Below the pieces are notes generated by a model. It searched no databases. It worked only from the letters and a program-made list of their open reading frames with translations, and was not told where the DNA came from. Both the position numbers and the translations under genes were made by a program. A DNA stretch of 64,000 bases from Apostichopus japonicus (Eukaryota; Echinodermata; Holothuroidea; Aspidochirotida; Stichopodidae): the NCBI RefSeq assembly GCF_037975245.1, contig NC_092566.1:1610001-1674000 (forward strand), written 5' to 3'. Positions 24,058-36,599 of the stretch are shown here, one piece after another (position 1 is the stretch's first letter; every line of letters begins with the position of its first letter).

Positions 24058-27000
24058 GTACGTTCTCATTTATAGCAATAACATTAGGGTTGAAGTAGGC
24101 TTATTTACAACTAAGTTTAAGACTTACTTGTACCTAGTAGTATAGCTTAGGTGTTGTAATTGATGCACCCACGTAATTGACACCTCTAAATATTACTATA
24201 TATCACCGTGGCAACCATACTGCATGCAACCTAACCTTTTTGCACCTCAGCAGAGATACGTTTTTCACGTGTATGAATTCTTTTCAGGTAGGCCCCCTAT
24301 GTGCCGATGAAACTTTGGTTCATTTAAAAAAAATTAAAGCTTTTTACACACTCCCACAATTGTGCAAGTATTTTTTGCTTTTTGAAATTTTACCCTCCAA
24401 AAATAACCAAATTTACCCTGAGATGACGCCACTACTCTGTAAGAACGATTCGTCTGCTACATCTGGGCATCCATACACTATACAGTATTGTTTTGTAGCA
24501 ATTTTGTTACATGACATTAATGTAAGATTATGGACAAATGTGTCAATCATGGGGTATTAATGGACTTGACCAGGCAGACCTCTTCGGGTTAGATTCTCCT
24601 CAACTGTACAAGTTGTGGGACCATAAGAATAAATATTTTGGGGTCATTTAATTTCTGAGGTACTACACATTTGAAAATCGCATACATTTTAGTGTTTTGG
24701 GATTTTCCTAAATTACATATATCGTTCATCAAACCTTAAGTTTCTCAATTAAGAGCCCACCATGCTACTTTATTATTTTGCGTGTTGTATTTCTATGTAA
24801 AGACAACATGAGAGTTGGTCTAGTTGGACCTTGAATACAAGCTAAGCACACCTGTCATGTACCTCAGCTGTATCAGGGTTGATAATGAGAGCTTAAAAAA
24901 ATTTTTTTTTGTCTTTTCCAGAGGATGAGTCCGGCAAGATTGTTTCTCCCTTTCACGACATTCCTCTCTTTGCGAATGCGGAGGTGAGAAAATTAAACTT
25001 TAAGTTATCAGACTAAGCTCAATAGTAACCTGGAATTTGTGTTCCTTTCCCTTACTTTTCCGTTGTGTTGTACATGCTTTCGTTGGCTTAGCAATTTGAA
25101 AAACAGGTCTTTTAAACTGAGAGGTTATTTTAATTGATGCTATTTCTGATTGAAAGGAAATTCTGAATAATCTTTTGTAGACTTGGGAAGTTCCAGGTAA
25201 ATATGAAACAAAAAGAGAGGAAGTGACAGTTACGTATACATTACAAAAATGTTGATGTTACAAAAAAGTTAGTTTCATTGTGCACACACGCACACTAGCC
25301 GATTATCCACAATCTTCCCTTTAAGATGATGGAACAAAGGTCAGGAGAGGTAATAATGTGACAACCTTGTAAAAACAGTGATGGTATGTCAAAATGGGTA
25401 ATTTGAACTCGTCTTCATGCTTGATTTGAGGATGCCTCAAGTGAAAAAGTGTTCTTGTGTGTATTTGGAGGTTAAAGGTCATATGAGACAAACATGCGTC
25501 ACAAGGTGGAAACTGAGCGACCTTATCTCAAGATGGGAAACATGCAGGTTAATGTGATTCCTAAATATTAAATTGCAACCTCAATGCAGGTTTGAATTAT
25601 GGTTTCAGACAGCATTGAAGTTACTAGACAGCTCTAACTAACATACCAATGTTAGGGGACCAACTCTGTCTGTCTATACCGTATGTCTGTCTGACTAACT
25701 AATCTATACTCACTTCAATAGCTGTTTACTTACAGATAAAATGGTCTTGTATAATCTTGCACTCATCACATGCTAATTGATATTGCAGATGTATATTTAG
25801 GGAGAACTTTGATAAATGATGTTTACATTGCTGGTCCTTAAGTGTGATTTATCTTGAAATCGTGGAACTGTTGTACACTTATGCAAAGTTCATTGCATAT
25901 AATTGCACCTGTGTCATTCACTCAAATTGAAATGTGCAAACATTTGATGTTGTTGAACTTGGTCTGTGAAGTCGCTTTGAGTTTGACATTGATTAACAAC
26001 AGTACTGTATGATAATCACCACAGTGTTATCTGATTGTACAATACTGTACATGTAGTATTAACTTGTGGTCTTTAGTTGTAGAACCGTTTGTTCTTAAAA
26101 TGGAAGTACATCTCTGCTGTTCTGTATCATTATGTGTGAAGTTGATGCCCGTATTTTATACCCGAGGCATTCAGGCACATGACATTAACTTTACATTCTT
26201 ACAGTAGAATTTGATATCGATCAGTAATAACTCACCTGGTCAGAAGTGAGAAGCAAGGAGGCAATATCTAGATGTCATGTCTCCCGTAAAATCTGAGCCT
26301 CATTCCCCCTTGTCACCCACTACCCCAGTAACCCTCCCCAACACCCCCACCCCCATCCCTTCCCCCAACAAATCACTCACCTCTCCTGTTACCTCTTCAG
26401 TTACAAGTATGTATATTATTAAGTGCTTGTCAAACCAAGTCTTAAAATTATCAATCATTTACTTCGAAGTGTTTGTGAGTTTGTGACTAACCGGAAGGCA
26501 AAGTGCTAAGCTTCACGAGTGCAAATTCTGTCAAAACTCCTCAGCGAGTGTAATAATGTAGTGTAATAATGTTGTGAAATAATGTAGTGTAGTATGTGAA
26601 AATTGAGCGAGATTTATGCCTCTATTGTAAACAAAGTGTCTCTGAATCTATTTTTGTGTAAACTATTTATTTGTCGTTTACATTGCTATACAATGAGCAA
26701 AACTGCTTTTTTCCTTGTGTTTCTTCTTAAGAATGAGAACTGAATCTAACTATGCCTTCTCGACTTTTGGATTAGAGTACAGTGAGAAGTAATTTTAATG
26801 ACCTCATCAAGGAGAAGGACTATTACAATAACTAATACATCACAAATATTCATGAATTTCTTCTTGGTTTTTTGTGTGATGAAGAAAACTGAAGAAGAAA
26901 GCACTTGAAAAATGAGAAAAAAGTAGTAAAATACTTCAGAGAAGGTTGAATAGTGCATACTGTACAGTAGTACTGTTGCATAGTCATACTCTGAGAGAAG

Positions 27001-30000
27001 AACTGTGAGAACAGACTGAAGACATTCATGGTAGAAACTTTCACAATCAAAAACCTCAAATTCAAGTTTTTCCCCTCTTTTTGCAGAAAACTGTTTTCAA
27101 CATGGTGGTTGAGGTGCCCCGATGGACCAATGCCAAAATGGAGGTAAGTAAAAGTTCATGCAAAAGAAGAGGGAGGGAGGAAGGAATGGGAGGGAAGAAG
27201 GAGAGGGGAGGAAATGAACTTAACTGAAAGAAAAGAATAATTTTAACTAAGTTTACTTATATATTTATTAATTTTATCTACTTAAATGTTATCAAAACTG
27301 ACTGAAGTTTAATGAAAGATTCAAATTTTGAAATGGAATCTCTGCTGTGTACAAATTGAGAGGGATCCATAAGGTAACATTGCTGTGTCAGAATTTCTTG
27401 CAGTTTGTAGATTACGGCCACCTCTAACTGTTGGCTCTGAAATCAAACATGCTACCAGCATTTGAATTGGAGATCCCAAACTTCATTCTATGGAGCCTCA
27501 ATACTTTCAAGATTACACTTGACATTGAAGAGGTGTTGGGGTGGAAAGTTGGATAGGGATACATGAGTTTGAAGAGGGCAAAGAATAATAAATACTGGGA
27601 AGAATTATAAAACTTTAAGTTTTTCTTGTTTTCAAATGTTTTCCTCTCCTTGTAGATATCTGTAAAGGGTGAGATGAACCCCATCAAACAAGATGTGAAG
27701 AAAGGGAAACTGAGGTACGTCAAGAACTGTTTCCCGCACCACGGATACATTTGGAACTATGGTGCTCTCCCACAGGTGAGTGATGTGGGTAAATGGGTAA
27801 TTTGAACTCGTCTTCGTTCTTGATTATTTGAGGATGCCTCATTTGAAAAAGTGTTGTTGTGTGTATTGGAGGTCAAAGGTCATATGAGGCCAACATGCTA
27901 TGGATACTTTTAGAACTATGGTGCCTCTGCCACATGAGTGATGCCCAATCTCCAAAGAACTTTAGGAATCATTTTGCTGTCTGTCAATTATTGTTTGGTA
28001 ATTTGTGGAATAGAATACTGTCCAAAGTGTTCTTTTTCATTCCCGGTGAAATCTTTCAAATTTGTACCCTTTTTGTCTGGGAATTTCGTTCATTGCTCAC
28101 TTACCTGTCTTCACACAACTGCTTCACATTCATTCTGTCATATCTAGAGCCAATAGATAACCCTTGTATAGCTGACCCTAACCCAGTAACCAACCACTTT
28201 TTTCTACTAGGGTTCTCTCACGCTACCCTCTCATAGAGTCCACAAGAACCTTTATGAAAAGTGGACTTTTCAGAAATTACAAATTATGGATTACCTCAGA
28301 AAGAAATGTTAAATAGTGCATGGAATTGATTATTTCATCATATCATGTGTTGGTATAAGAAAATAAGGGGGTAAAAACTATTGTTGATATTAAATAACCA
28401 AGTTGTTGTGCATGAAAGTTGCAGAAACATCTCACGTTTGTTTCTGCTATACCACTTTGACAATCCAGAATGGGTCAAAGTTGACCGAACAGTGTGTAAC
28501 CAAGGTCGAGAAGACCAAAACTATTTCAAAGACTTTATAGACAATTTCTCAGTTTTTGTGCAATCATAGCAAATCCTGTCAAAGCAAAAAAAGCAAAAGA
28601 TATTTCAAGGTAAAACATGTGAGAAAAGATCTGTTGAAAAAGTCCAAAAAATTCCCGATTGATTTTGATCACATGCAATTTTTCCAAACTAGTCAGAGTA
28701 GTATCATGATGTGAACTTTGCATTTGTCATGAAAGGGAAAGACCCTTGACTGTCATCATGTAAATAATGTTTGCAAAATTCCCGATTTATAATCAAAATT
28801 GTTTCTTCTATTTACAGACCTGGGAGGACCCAAATCATACAGACAAGGACACTAAATGTAAAGGAGACAACGACCCCTTGGATGTATGTGAAATTGGTTA
28901 CAAGGTATGGGTCCTAATAAATGTTTCATTTTTATTTTTTCAGTTTTGGGTGTAATTGAAGATTGATCTCACAAAGAGACACAGTCAGATGCCATGTTTT
29001 AGTTATCTCCTAGTTTCATTTTGTACTTGTAGATTGACAATTAAAAGATTTAACAGACATACAAATGTGGCTTGAGAAATGTTAGAGCAAATATCAAATT
29101 ATGGTAATGCCCTTTAGTTTATTATCTTACCTGCCCTCCTTCCTAAATTTTCTGGTCCAAAGAAGGAAAAGGGTCATAAAGTCAAAAACAATTGACCACC
29201 TCGGTGAGTTACTGTAAACCCTAGGCTTTGTTCTCTGTAGTGTTCATAGTAGACATCCTTCAATCATAGTCTTCACCCCCTGCAACCCCCCCCCCCTCCC
29301 AAGAAATAAATCAACCCTTCTTAAAGGGCTGCATTCAATATAAACCACATCCAGGATTATATTAGGTTGTTATTCACTTCTGCAGTTGTATTTGATAAAA
29401 AAAAACACCTGGCAAGCATCAACTTATCTTCTTAATATGTTGCATAAATTTACATGCACAGTATGTAGATCACAGCATATGTATATACCTATAAATATAT
29501 ATATATTTGTATGTTTGTAAATAAGTTTAATATTTTGTTACTTCAAACATTTAGGTAGCAGCTAGGGGTGAAGTAATGAAGGTCAAAGTACTTGGAACCC
29601 TTGCCATGATTGATGAAGGTAAGTTTTTTCTTTCTGGAATATTTATATATGTATATATATTTGAAATTGTAATGGAGTTGGGAAATCCAGAACAGTGAAA
29701 AATCTTCCACCTGGATTCGAACCCAGGCCTCCTGCTTTATATGCGGATACACTAACCAACTAGGCCATGGATGCATATATATGTATATATACATGAGGTC
29801 CCATGTAGAAAGCATTGGAAACTGACAGCACAGAGGGTGTCATGCCCATTCAAGTTTGTCAGTAATGTTCTCCGTCCATGGTATAAAATTATCATATAGC
29901 ATTAAAAATGTCCCCCCCCCTCACCCCCCCCCTTCTTAAAACTTGAGGCTATTGTATCTTTAAGTGGCTGATTTTGCACTTTTCAAGATGACTTTGAATT

Positions 30001-33000
30001 CTTGTCGTTAAATCGAAATGAATCACTGAGAAGGTTCTATAGAATGATTGTCCTTGTCATTCTGGCAACAGTTTTGACTGACAATTAATTGTGACGTGTT
30101 AAGGCTAACAGATTCCAGTTACCACCCAGCATTGCAGGTTTATCTTTGGTGTTTACTATCATGCTACATTTGATATGTACACAGTAGTGATACACCAGCC
30201 TCTCAAAACACTTTGATCTAATAAATTATAAATTGCCAGGTTTCAGTCATTTTGAAAGCAACTGCTGTGAATGCTCTGCGCCCCCTTTGGTGGTAGAAGT
30301 TCATTGTGCCAAACGTTATGATTTATGACAGGTTAAGGGTTTACTAGCAGTAGGTGAAAGTGTGTTTATAAGTAACCCAACCAGTATGCCTGTGTGCTTT
30401 ACCTTTATCTGTTGCATATATGTATTGTACAAGTATATACCTTTATTCAATGCTTGAAGCCAACAAATTTTACTCAGTAAAATTATTTTAGTCTTTTTTT
30501 TTTTTTTTGTGCCGGCACATAAGGTCCACAAGGGTCATATTCACTGTACATAATAATAAAGAGGCATCAAATGTGGAATAATATGGTGGCATCAACATGG
30601 AATATACTATAATAAAATCTTTGAATAAGTTTTCACTCCCCCATAACAATCTATTGGACACATCTAATCAAATTTTCATTTGAGGTACCGCTTAAAATCC
30701 TTGTAAAGATGTCTGTTTGTTTATCACATTGTCTGTTTGTATGATGTTTTGTAGTCTGTTTGGTCCAGTAGGGTCTCTAAGTCTGTGTAAAATGAGAGCA
30801 AAAGATGTTTCTTCAATACATTTATAGCACCTGATAGCAGTTGTCATCTCTGTGAACTGTTGACTCTATCATGTAAAATGTTTTTGGGTGAAGTTATATG
30901 ATGGTTGGATAAGTGCAGTTCATGTTTGAATCAGATTGTTAACCAATCTCATTTGGTGCAATAAATATATTATAATTATATATAAATACAAAAGTCCAAC
31001 CCCATTTAGCGCCATTAATTTGGAAAAAAAAAAAAAATTTATGTAAAGGTTTTCAATCAGTGATTTTTGAAAAATGACCTTGGTATAAGCCAGTGGAACT
31101 CATTCGTATAGTCAGGATTTGAACTTGGAGAGGAATAAATTGTAGAAGGTTCCACATAATTCCTTCCTTTTAACAGTCCCATAGGGATACTTCTCAGTAG
31201 AGAATGACGTTTATTTTTCTTTCTTTTTTTTCTTCCCATTTATTAGGAGAAACAGACTGGAAGATTCTGGCCATCAACGTTGACGACCCACTGGCCGAAA
31301 AATTAAACGGTTAGTGACATAGAAGGATCTAGAAATCTTGTCTTGGCAACTACTTTAATCTTTCGTTGTGTCTGAATAGAAATATTAGGCTTCATGACAT
31401 CATATTGAGTTGAACCAGTTTATAGATTAGAGTTGTATGTTAATCTCTTTATGCATTTACCTGTCTGACAAAACCAAAAACTTTGGGTCATTTTTTTTTA
31501 CATTATCTCTTCTTTTCCATTTTTTATTACAGATATTGCAGATATTCAGAGAGAAATGCCTGGTTTTATAGAAGTAAGACTTATTTTTTATCTTTTTATG
31601 CTCTGCTCTCATCAACTCATCCCATTCACAGTGTGTGCATCCATCTCTCTCAAAACAGTCGTGAAAACAATTTGAGGTTTGTTTGAAATGAAACAAGGAA
31701 CGAAGGTGAAAATTGAAAATGAGGGTTGCATCATTGTAGAACTGAAGTTACTCAGAATAATAATAATAATAATAACTGGTCTTATATTGTGCAGACTCCA
31801 ACAAAAGAATCTCTTGTAATTGGCTGTATGTGGTAGAACCTGTCATGTCCGATGTGGTTAAATTGTCGTTTGTCATAGCAAAGCCGTGTGTGCCCTGTAG
31901 CTGTGCATTCACTTCCCTTTCTAGTTTGGGTCGTTGCCAGACTTCTGAACTAGTAAATATGCTTAGAATTCAATCCGTTCCCTAACCTAATCTGCCGAAT
32001 CCATTGGTATTGCAGGTAATATTTTGTTTACAATAAATTAAGATTGGAATGCCTTAAAAGTTCTTGTTTACATTGTATAGTGAAAACAGCTCCCTCCCCT
32101 CATCCCATCACTTCCCTCCCCCCCCCAATCCTACCCCTTGTACCCTTTTATCTCAATAGTATCTCCCCCATACCAGCTCTGATAAGTAAAGTCAACATTT
32201 TTTAGTTCATTAACATGTGTTTGTATCCTTATCTTTCTTCAGTTTGTTCATTACAAGTGTTCTACTATTTTCCTTGACATACTGTTTAGTTGCTATTTTA
32301 TGCCTTCATTTTCCTGACAGCAATGACGGTGCACTACTTACAAATTATCTCTTTTTGTCTTTTATTTCTAGAGTACATTTGAATGGTTTAAAATCTACAA
32401 AGTGCCTGACGGCAAACCTCTAAACACGTTCGCCTTTGATTCAAAACCAAAAGACAAGGTAAGATTTGGAATATTCAGTACATATCTGCCAGTTATCATG
32501 TTAGGCTAGGTACAGCAGTGTGTCCTAACCTCCAATATTTCTCTCTTGAAGAAACACACATCCAGACTAATTTTTTGGGGGGGTTCAATTTTTTTCCTTT
32601 AGGCTTTCGCTCTGGACATCATAGAGCAGACCCACGGACAATGGAGAGAACTCATTACAGGACGAACAGATGCCTGTGGTATATCATTGTAAGTATCAAC
32701 AATTACAAAAACATATACAAGAATATGTTCGCAACTCTCGTTGCCATGGTAATGATAGGCAAGGTATGAAAATTGCAAGAAGTTCATCCCAGGTCTGAAA
32801 ATGTGCATGCATGCAATGAAATTTGTTGGAAATTTTGATGCGGTGTTCTTGTGTGGAACTTTTATTGTATGATTCACTTACTTTTGTAAGTGCAAGAATG
32901 TTGCTCGGGAAGTTTAGTAAAGTATGGTTTCTGCATTTGATGGCTGTGGTCATAAAATTTCAACTTGAATCTGATCACTAGATCACTAAAAGTTAGACGA

Positions 33001-35263
33001 GACAAGTATGTGTTATGTTACGCCCTTCAGTTTTGAGACATAATGAATGGTACAAACTTAAGAAGTTAATTAAGAAGAAATTAATAAACTGATTGCATTA
33101 ATTTGCTCATCTGTGTATATGCACCGTTGACTGCGAACAGAAGTGTTTTGAAATGTATGATGCTTAATTTGATTCAATTATTTGAGACTGTTAATATTAT
33201 CGTTTCTTTCTAGGAAAAATGTATCCGTCAAAGAATCTGTTGGTGATAATAAAATCAGTGCAGATGTTGCTAAGAGCATCGTTGATGACGTAAGTATAAC
33301 ATTGGGCGTGTTTTATCATCCTCACGCAAGGGTGTTTGTTAAAGAAATGCTGGCTGTTATTGTAATTAATTAGTTCTTGCCTATCAGTTGGATTTGCTTC
33401 TCCTTATTAAGTATACACGACCTACTTAAAGTCATAGAAGGCCTGCCACTCTCTATGGGGGAGGGGGGGGGTGGTGGTGGTTCCAAAGTGGTTCTGTAAT
33501 CTGAGACAGTTATTCACTCACTCTTCACCCAAATTTAATTTATTTTCAAGAAGGGAGGGAGGGAGAGGGGGGGAGGGGAATGGGTACAGGCGAGATGGGC
33601 GCAGAAGGTTGAGGTGATGGGAAATTTCAGAAAGATAAGCTGCTTTGAATATCAACATGTGTGCAGTCCAGACATTTTCATTTACTTTTAAAATGGGGGA
33701 GGGGGGGGGGGAGTTTACAGAATCCCCTCAATGTGCCTCCATAATTATACCAGATGAGCAATGAAAGATGAGGGGGTAATAAACTTTCATTAATTTAGAA
33801 TAAAGAGACTTTTAAAGAGAACACTTCTCCTTGATGCAGGATATGGAGATAGCAACCAGTTAATGATTATTCATGAATCTAATCAGAACCAGAAGCCTGT
33901 TATTGTATTTGTACCTTGTTATGAATATTTAATTACTGATATGAATATTTAATTACTGATTATTCATAAATCTAATAGGAACCAGAAGCCTGTTATTGTA
34001 TTTGTACCTTGTTATGAATATTTAATTACTGATATGAATATTTAATTACTGATTATTCATGAATCTCATCAGAACCAGAAGCCTGTTATTGTATTTGAAC
34101 CTTGTTATGAATATTTCATGAATATTTGATTATTCATTAATTTAATCAAAAGTAAAAGCCTGTTCATGCATTTGTACCTTGTTATGAATATTTTAATTGA
34201 CACTCTGAGTGTATTCAGGAATTTTGAATCGTTCATCAAAAAACTTCTTGAAAATCCATCTCAAAATTGTTCCATTTTGTTCATTTGTCTACAGAGCCCA
34301 CAACCAGGTGATGCTAATCCGATCAGTCCAGAAGGTGAGCAGATTTGTTTTATAATGTCATTACTCCATTATTCTGTAGGTGCATATTAAGGGAACCTAT
34401 TCTTGACACTGACAATTTTCCTTTCAGCCTTCAACATGTTGTTTAATTTGTTCCTGTGTAGACATTTACTTATCGATTTCTTATCGGCCAAAATGACCTC
34501 TTTGTAAAAATGTACCTTATAATCAGTTTCATTGATCAAGTTACTATCCCTTTCCACAATTTTGTCATCTTTCTAAGAAGGATATAGATCAAATAATAAA
34601 ATACGTGCCCAACAATAACCCTGTCCCTCGTTAGGCAAATTACGAGATGATCTGTATGTAGTATCTATGCTCCTTTGACTTGTGACTCCCACTTGATGTA
34701 ACCTAGCCATGATCAAATGGTTTAATACAGCCTCAATGTAACAGGCAATGTAAGAGGCTTGAGAGTGGATCAAATTGTTTGGTTTTTGTGCTCAGTCTCT
34801 ATCTTGCGTGGCCTTTTTTTAACAGTATGTTTAACATCTAATCTCCGTTGAGTTGGACAGAATGGTCACAGGTATTAAGGGGTTAGCAACAACAGATGTA
34901 AATACACTCGAGAACATCTGTGAAGTTTACAAATATTTTAGCCTAGGCTAACGAGATTTTCATAGCAGATGTATCTAAATCCTATCCTAACACACTTGTT
35001 GAAGCTGGTTGGAAGTTGGTATTCTCATGAATCTGACTAGCAGCTTGTTGCACCCCTCTGGATGAGATGGTATATTCTACAGCCATTAGACCAAACCATG
35101 ACATGTACTGATACATGGTAACTTGTGTAGTCAGGGAAAGCACAAAGTCTCATTGACTGTGGTTGATCCTTTACTTCTTATGTTCTATTTCTTACCAGTT
35201 TTGTTGTATTTTCTTCTTGTGTCATTCACAGTTGACAAATGGCATTACGTAGCCAGCCAGTAA
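23853..35263 (+). CDS. PPA1: Soluble inorganic pyrophosphatase, complete 13-exon gene
   Basis: Hydrolyses pyrophosphate to two phosphates with Mg2+, pulling biosynthetic reactions forward. Exons are 23853-24057, 24922-24983, 27087-27143, 27656-27775, 28818-28904, 29555-29618, 31247-31309, 31533-31573, 32372-32458, 32603-32688, 33214-33289, 34295-34334 and 35232-35263, totalling 1020 bp (339 residues). All introns are GT-AG and every junction keeps frame. The family I signature DNDPLDV is in exon 5. [45 protein letters not shown] and the C-terminal VDKWHY match animal enzymes. Starting at the second ATG (23997) gives 291 residues, the usual cytosolic length. The upstream 48 residues look like a mitochondrial leader, so one gene may serve the roles of vertebrate PPA1 and PPA2. 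Confidence 0.96.
24922..24983 (+). CDS. PPA1: Pyrophosphatase exon 2
   Basis: Encodes [20 protein letters not shown]. The SPFHDIP block is highly conserved in animal pyrophosphatases. Acceptor TTTTCCAG, donor GAG|GTGAGA. Confidence 0.95.
25392..25498 (+). repeat. Dispersed intronic repeat, copy A
   Basis: About 107 bases in intron 2, closely similar to 27791-27898 in intron 4. Shared blocks include GGGTAATTTGAACTCGTCTT and GAGGATGCCTCA. It contains AGGTTAAAGGTCA (25469-25481), a one-mismatch DR1 motif. Confidence 0.88.
27087..27143 (+). CDS. PPA1: Pyrophosphatase exon 3
   Basis: Encodes [19 protein letters not shown], including the conserved EVPRW active-site-region segment. Donor GAG|GTAAGT. 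Confidence 0.96.
27656..27775 (+). CDS. PPA1: Pyrophosphatase exon 4
   Basis: Forty codons including [15 protein letters not shown] and [12 protein letters not shown], conserved substrate-binding lysine, arginine and tyrosine positions. Donor CAG|GTGAGT. A decayed copy of its 3' end lies at 27899. Confidence 0.97.
27791..27898 (+). repeat. Dispersed intronic repeat, copy B, with perfect DR1 motif
   Basis: Matches copy A at 25392. Contains AGGTCAAAGGTCA at 27870-27882, two direct AGGTCA half-sites spaced by one base, the consensus for RXR/HNF4-type nuclear receptors. Binding is an inference from the motif only. Confidence 0.85.
27899..27943 (+). pseudogene. Dead partial copy of pyrophosphatase exon 4
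   Basis: GGATACTTTTAGAACTATGG aligns with the exon 4 end GGATACATTTGGAACTATGG. In the exon's frame TGG has become TAG, there are small indels, and the donor CAG|GTGAGT has become CATGAGT. It lies about 160 bases after the real exon end. Confidence 0.8.
28818..28904 (+). CDS. PPA1: Pyrophosphatase exon 5 with catalytic signature
   Basis: Encodes [10 protein letters not shown]...[22 protein letters not shown] is the family I signature carrying the metal-binding aspartates, all three present. Donor AAG|GTATGG. Confidence 0.97.
29555..29618 (+). CDS. PPA1: Pyrophosphatase exon 6
   Basis: Encodes [21 protein letters not shown] plus one base. Acceptor CATTTAG, donor G|GTAAGT. Confidence 0.96.
29640..29835 (-). 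mobile_element. tRNA-derived SINE fragment in intron 6
   Basis: On the minus strand 29770-29706 reads as a tRNA-like head: A box TGGCCTAGTTGG, an anticodon arm around ATATAAA, and B box GGTTCGAATCC at 29723-29713. It is flanked on both sides by (ATGTAT)n-type simple repeats. The A-arm/ATAAA/B-box arrangement is common in tRNA-derived SINEs of marine invertebrates. Exact element ends cannot be set from one copy. Confidence 0.65.
31247..31309 (+). CDS. PPA1: Pyrophosphatase exon 7
   Basis: Encodes [26 protein letters not shown] is part of the conserved active-site surround. Long T-rich acceptor; donor G|GTTAGT is slightly weak. Confidence 0.96.
31533..31573 (+). CDS. PPA1: Pyrophosphatase exon 8
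   Basis: Encodes [14 protein letters not shown]. Acceptor TTTTTATTACAG, donor GAA|GTAAGA. Confidence 0.94.
32372..32458 (+). CDS. PPA1: Pyrophosphatase exon 9
   Basis: Encodes [20 protein letters not shown] and on to [17 protein letters not shown] is the conserved block with the substrate-contact tyrosine and lysines. Confidence 0.97.
32603..32688 (+). CDS. PPA1: Pyrophosphatase exon 10
   Basis: Encodes [18 protein letters not shown] and on to CGIS plus two bases. The T-rich acceptor CCTTTAG and donor TT|GTAAGT keep phase. Confidence 0.95.
33214..33289 (+). CDS. PPA1: Pyrophosphatase exon 11
   Basis: Encodes [14 protein letters not shown] through AKSIVDD. Donor GAC|GTAAGT. Confidence 0.94.
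33870..34200. repeat. Tandem repeat in pyrophosphatase intron 11
   Basis: About four units of 90-125 bp, each carrying AACCAGAAGCCTGTTATTG and TGAATATTTAATTACTGAT. The last unit is most diverged. Confidence 0.9.
34295..34334 (+). CDS. PPA1: Pyrophosphatase exon 12
   Basis: Encodes [13 protein letters not shown] plus one base, a variable segment before the C terminus in this family. Acceptor GTCTACAG, donor G|GTGAGC. Confidence 0.9.
35232..35263 (+). CDS. PPA1: Pyrophosphatase exon 13 and stop
   Basis: Encodes [10 protein letters not shown] and TAA at 35261-35263. VDKW near the C terminus matches animal enzymes. Confidence 0.95.
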
Positions 35264-36577
35264 CATTCCTCATCAAGCCAGAGTATCTACCAAAGGACAT
35301 CTCATCCAGTATTGCATCCTCTCACTTCATCACATGATCAATGCACAGATCGCTGGTTGGTCGATTCCGAGGGAATGTTCAATGTAGTAGTTTCTGATTA
35401 AACAGTTATAGACACAGCAATTAAATTGCAAGAGATTAATATCACATAATATGAAGTCCTTTATTTTTACCCTTTTTGAAATGATTTCTTGGGACATTTC
35501 TAGTTATATAAAAACTATGTATCCTATAGGTACTTGTTGGCTGTTACAGAAATAGTATGTTAGTACATAGATTGACTTAAACATCAGCAAATTCCAGGGA
35601 TTACAAAACATCAGATACAACCATGATGTCATTTGCATAAAATGAATAATGAAACTGGAGCTGCTAATTGATTATTTTAAAAGTAGAAGAAATATCTTTG
35701 TTCGTTGTGCTCTATGAAACTTATTTGCCAATTTGTTTTATCGTTTAATAGTAAAATATTGTGATCAAGATATGTATCTCATTAAAGTTGATTGATTTTG
35801 CCACTAATATGTTGAATGTTCAATTATATATTCTAATTTACAAAGACAATGATTGCTACTCTCAAGGCACGTTATCCCACGCTGAGTTTTTTTACTCAAG
35901 TCTAGGTTGACCCCTTCACAATATCTGAGAATGTATGAAAGTATCCAAGGAATTACTTTTGGAAAGTTTCAGCAGTTTTTAGTTACGCAACCAATAGGAT
36001 GAGACATGACCTGAAGCATGTCATGTGACTCATTAAGAACTTGTTGCACATCATGTGACGTGTGTGATATCGTACGACCTTGCCTCTCATTGGTGTGGTT
36101 ATACGTCGTGAATATTCATATCTAGTCATGTGACCATAGTGTTTCTCATTCCTTTGATTTTCCTACCAGAGTTCTTTCCCTGTGTCTTAATTCACTTTTC
36201 AGCTAGCAACAATGGTAGAGCCACCTTGATTTTGCTCTTAGAAATAACCTATGCTAATTTATAAATGGCAGAAAGTATTAATTAGTGAGATAAACCTTTG
36301 TCTCAGGCTAATGCCTCTTTTGTTCTTCTCTTTCTTAATAAGGTAATCTTTCATACTAAAGCAGCACTTTGTGTTGAATTTAGAGGTAACAATGTTGTTA
36401 TTGAATCAAGTAATTAACAAAAGTTGTTTACATTTTAATTTAATGTTTTCTGAGATGGTTACCACCAACGGTGACCAGTGTTTGGTCGTGTCATAATGTA
36501 AAAGTATTGGCTATGAATCACTGGTTAGGAGTCATGAGTGGACATTGTTACATGCAAAATACATTAAAATTAAATAC

Positions 36578-36583
36578 AATAAA
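36578..36583 (+). terminator. Candidate pyrophosphatase poly(A) signal
   Basis: AATAAA is the first canonical signal seen after the stop, about 1.3 kb downstream, followed by a GT-rich stretch. Weaker ATTAAA hexamers occur earlier (near 35420 and 35782) and could be used instead. Confidence 0.4.
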
Positions 36584-36599
36584 GAAAGAAAGTAAAGTT

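Noticed and set aside
26277-26486. Proline/serine/threonine-rich open frame in pyrophosphatase intron 2
   Set aside because: Low-complexity C-rich sequence. Inserting it would interrupt the conserved enzyme between exons 2 and 3, and no good acceptor precedes it.
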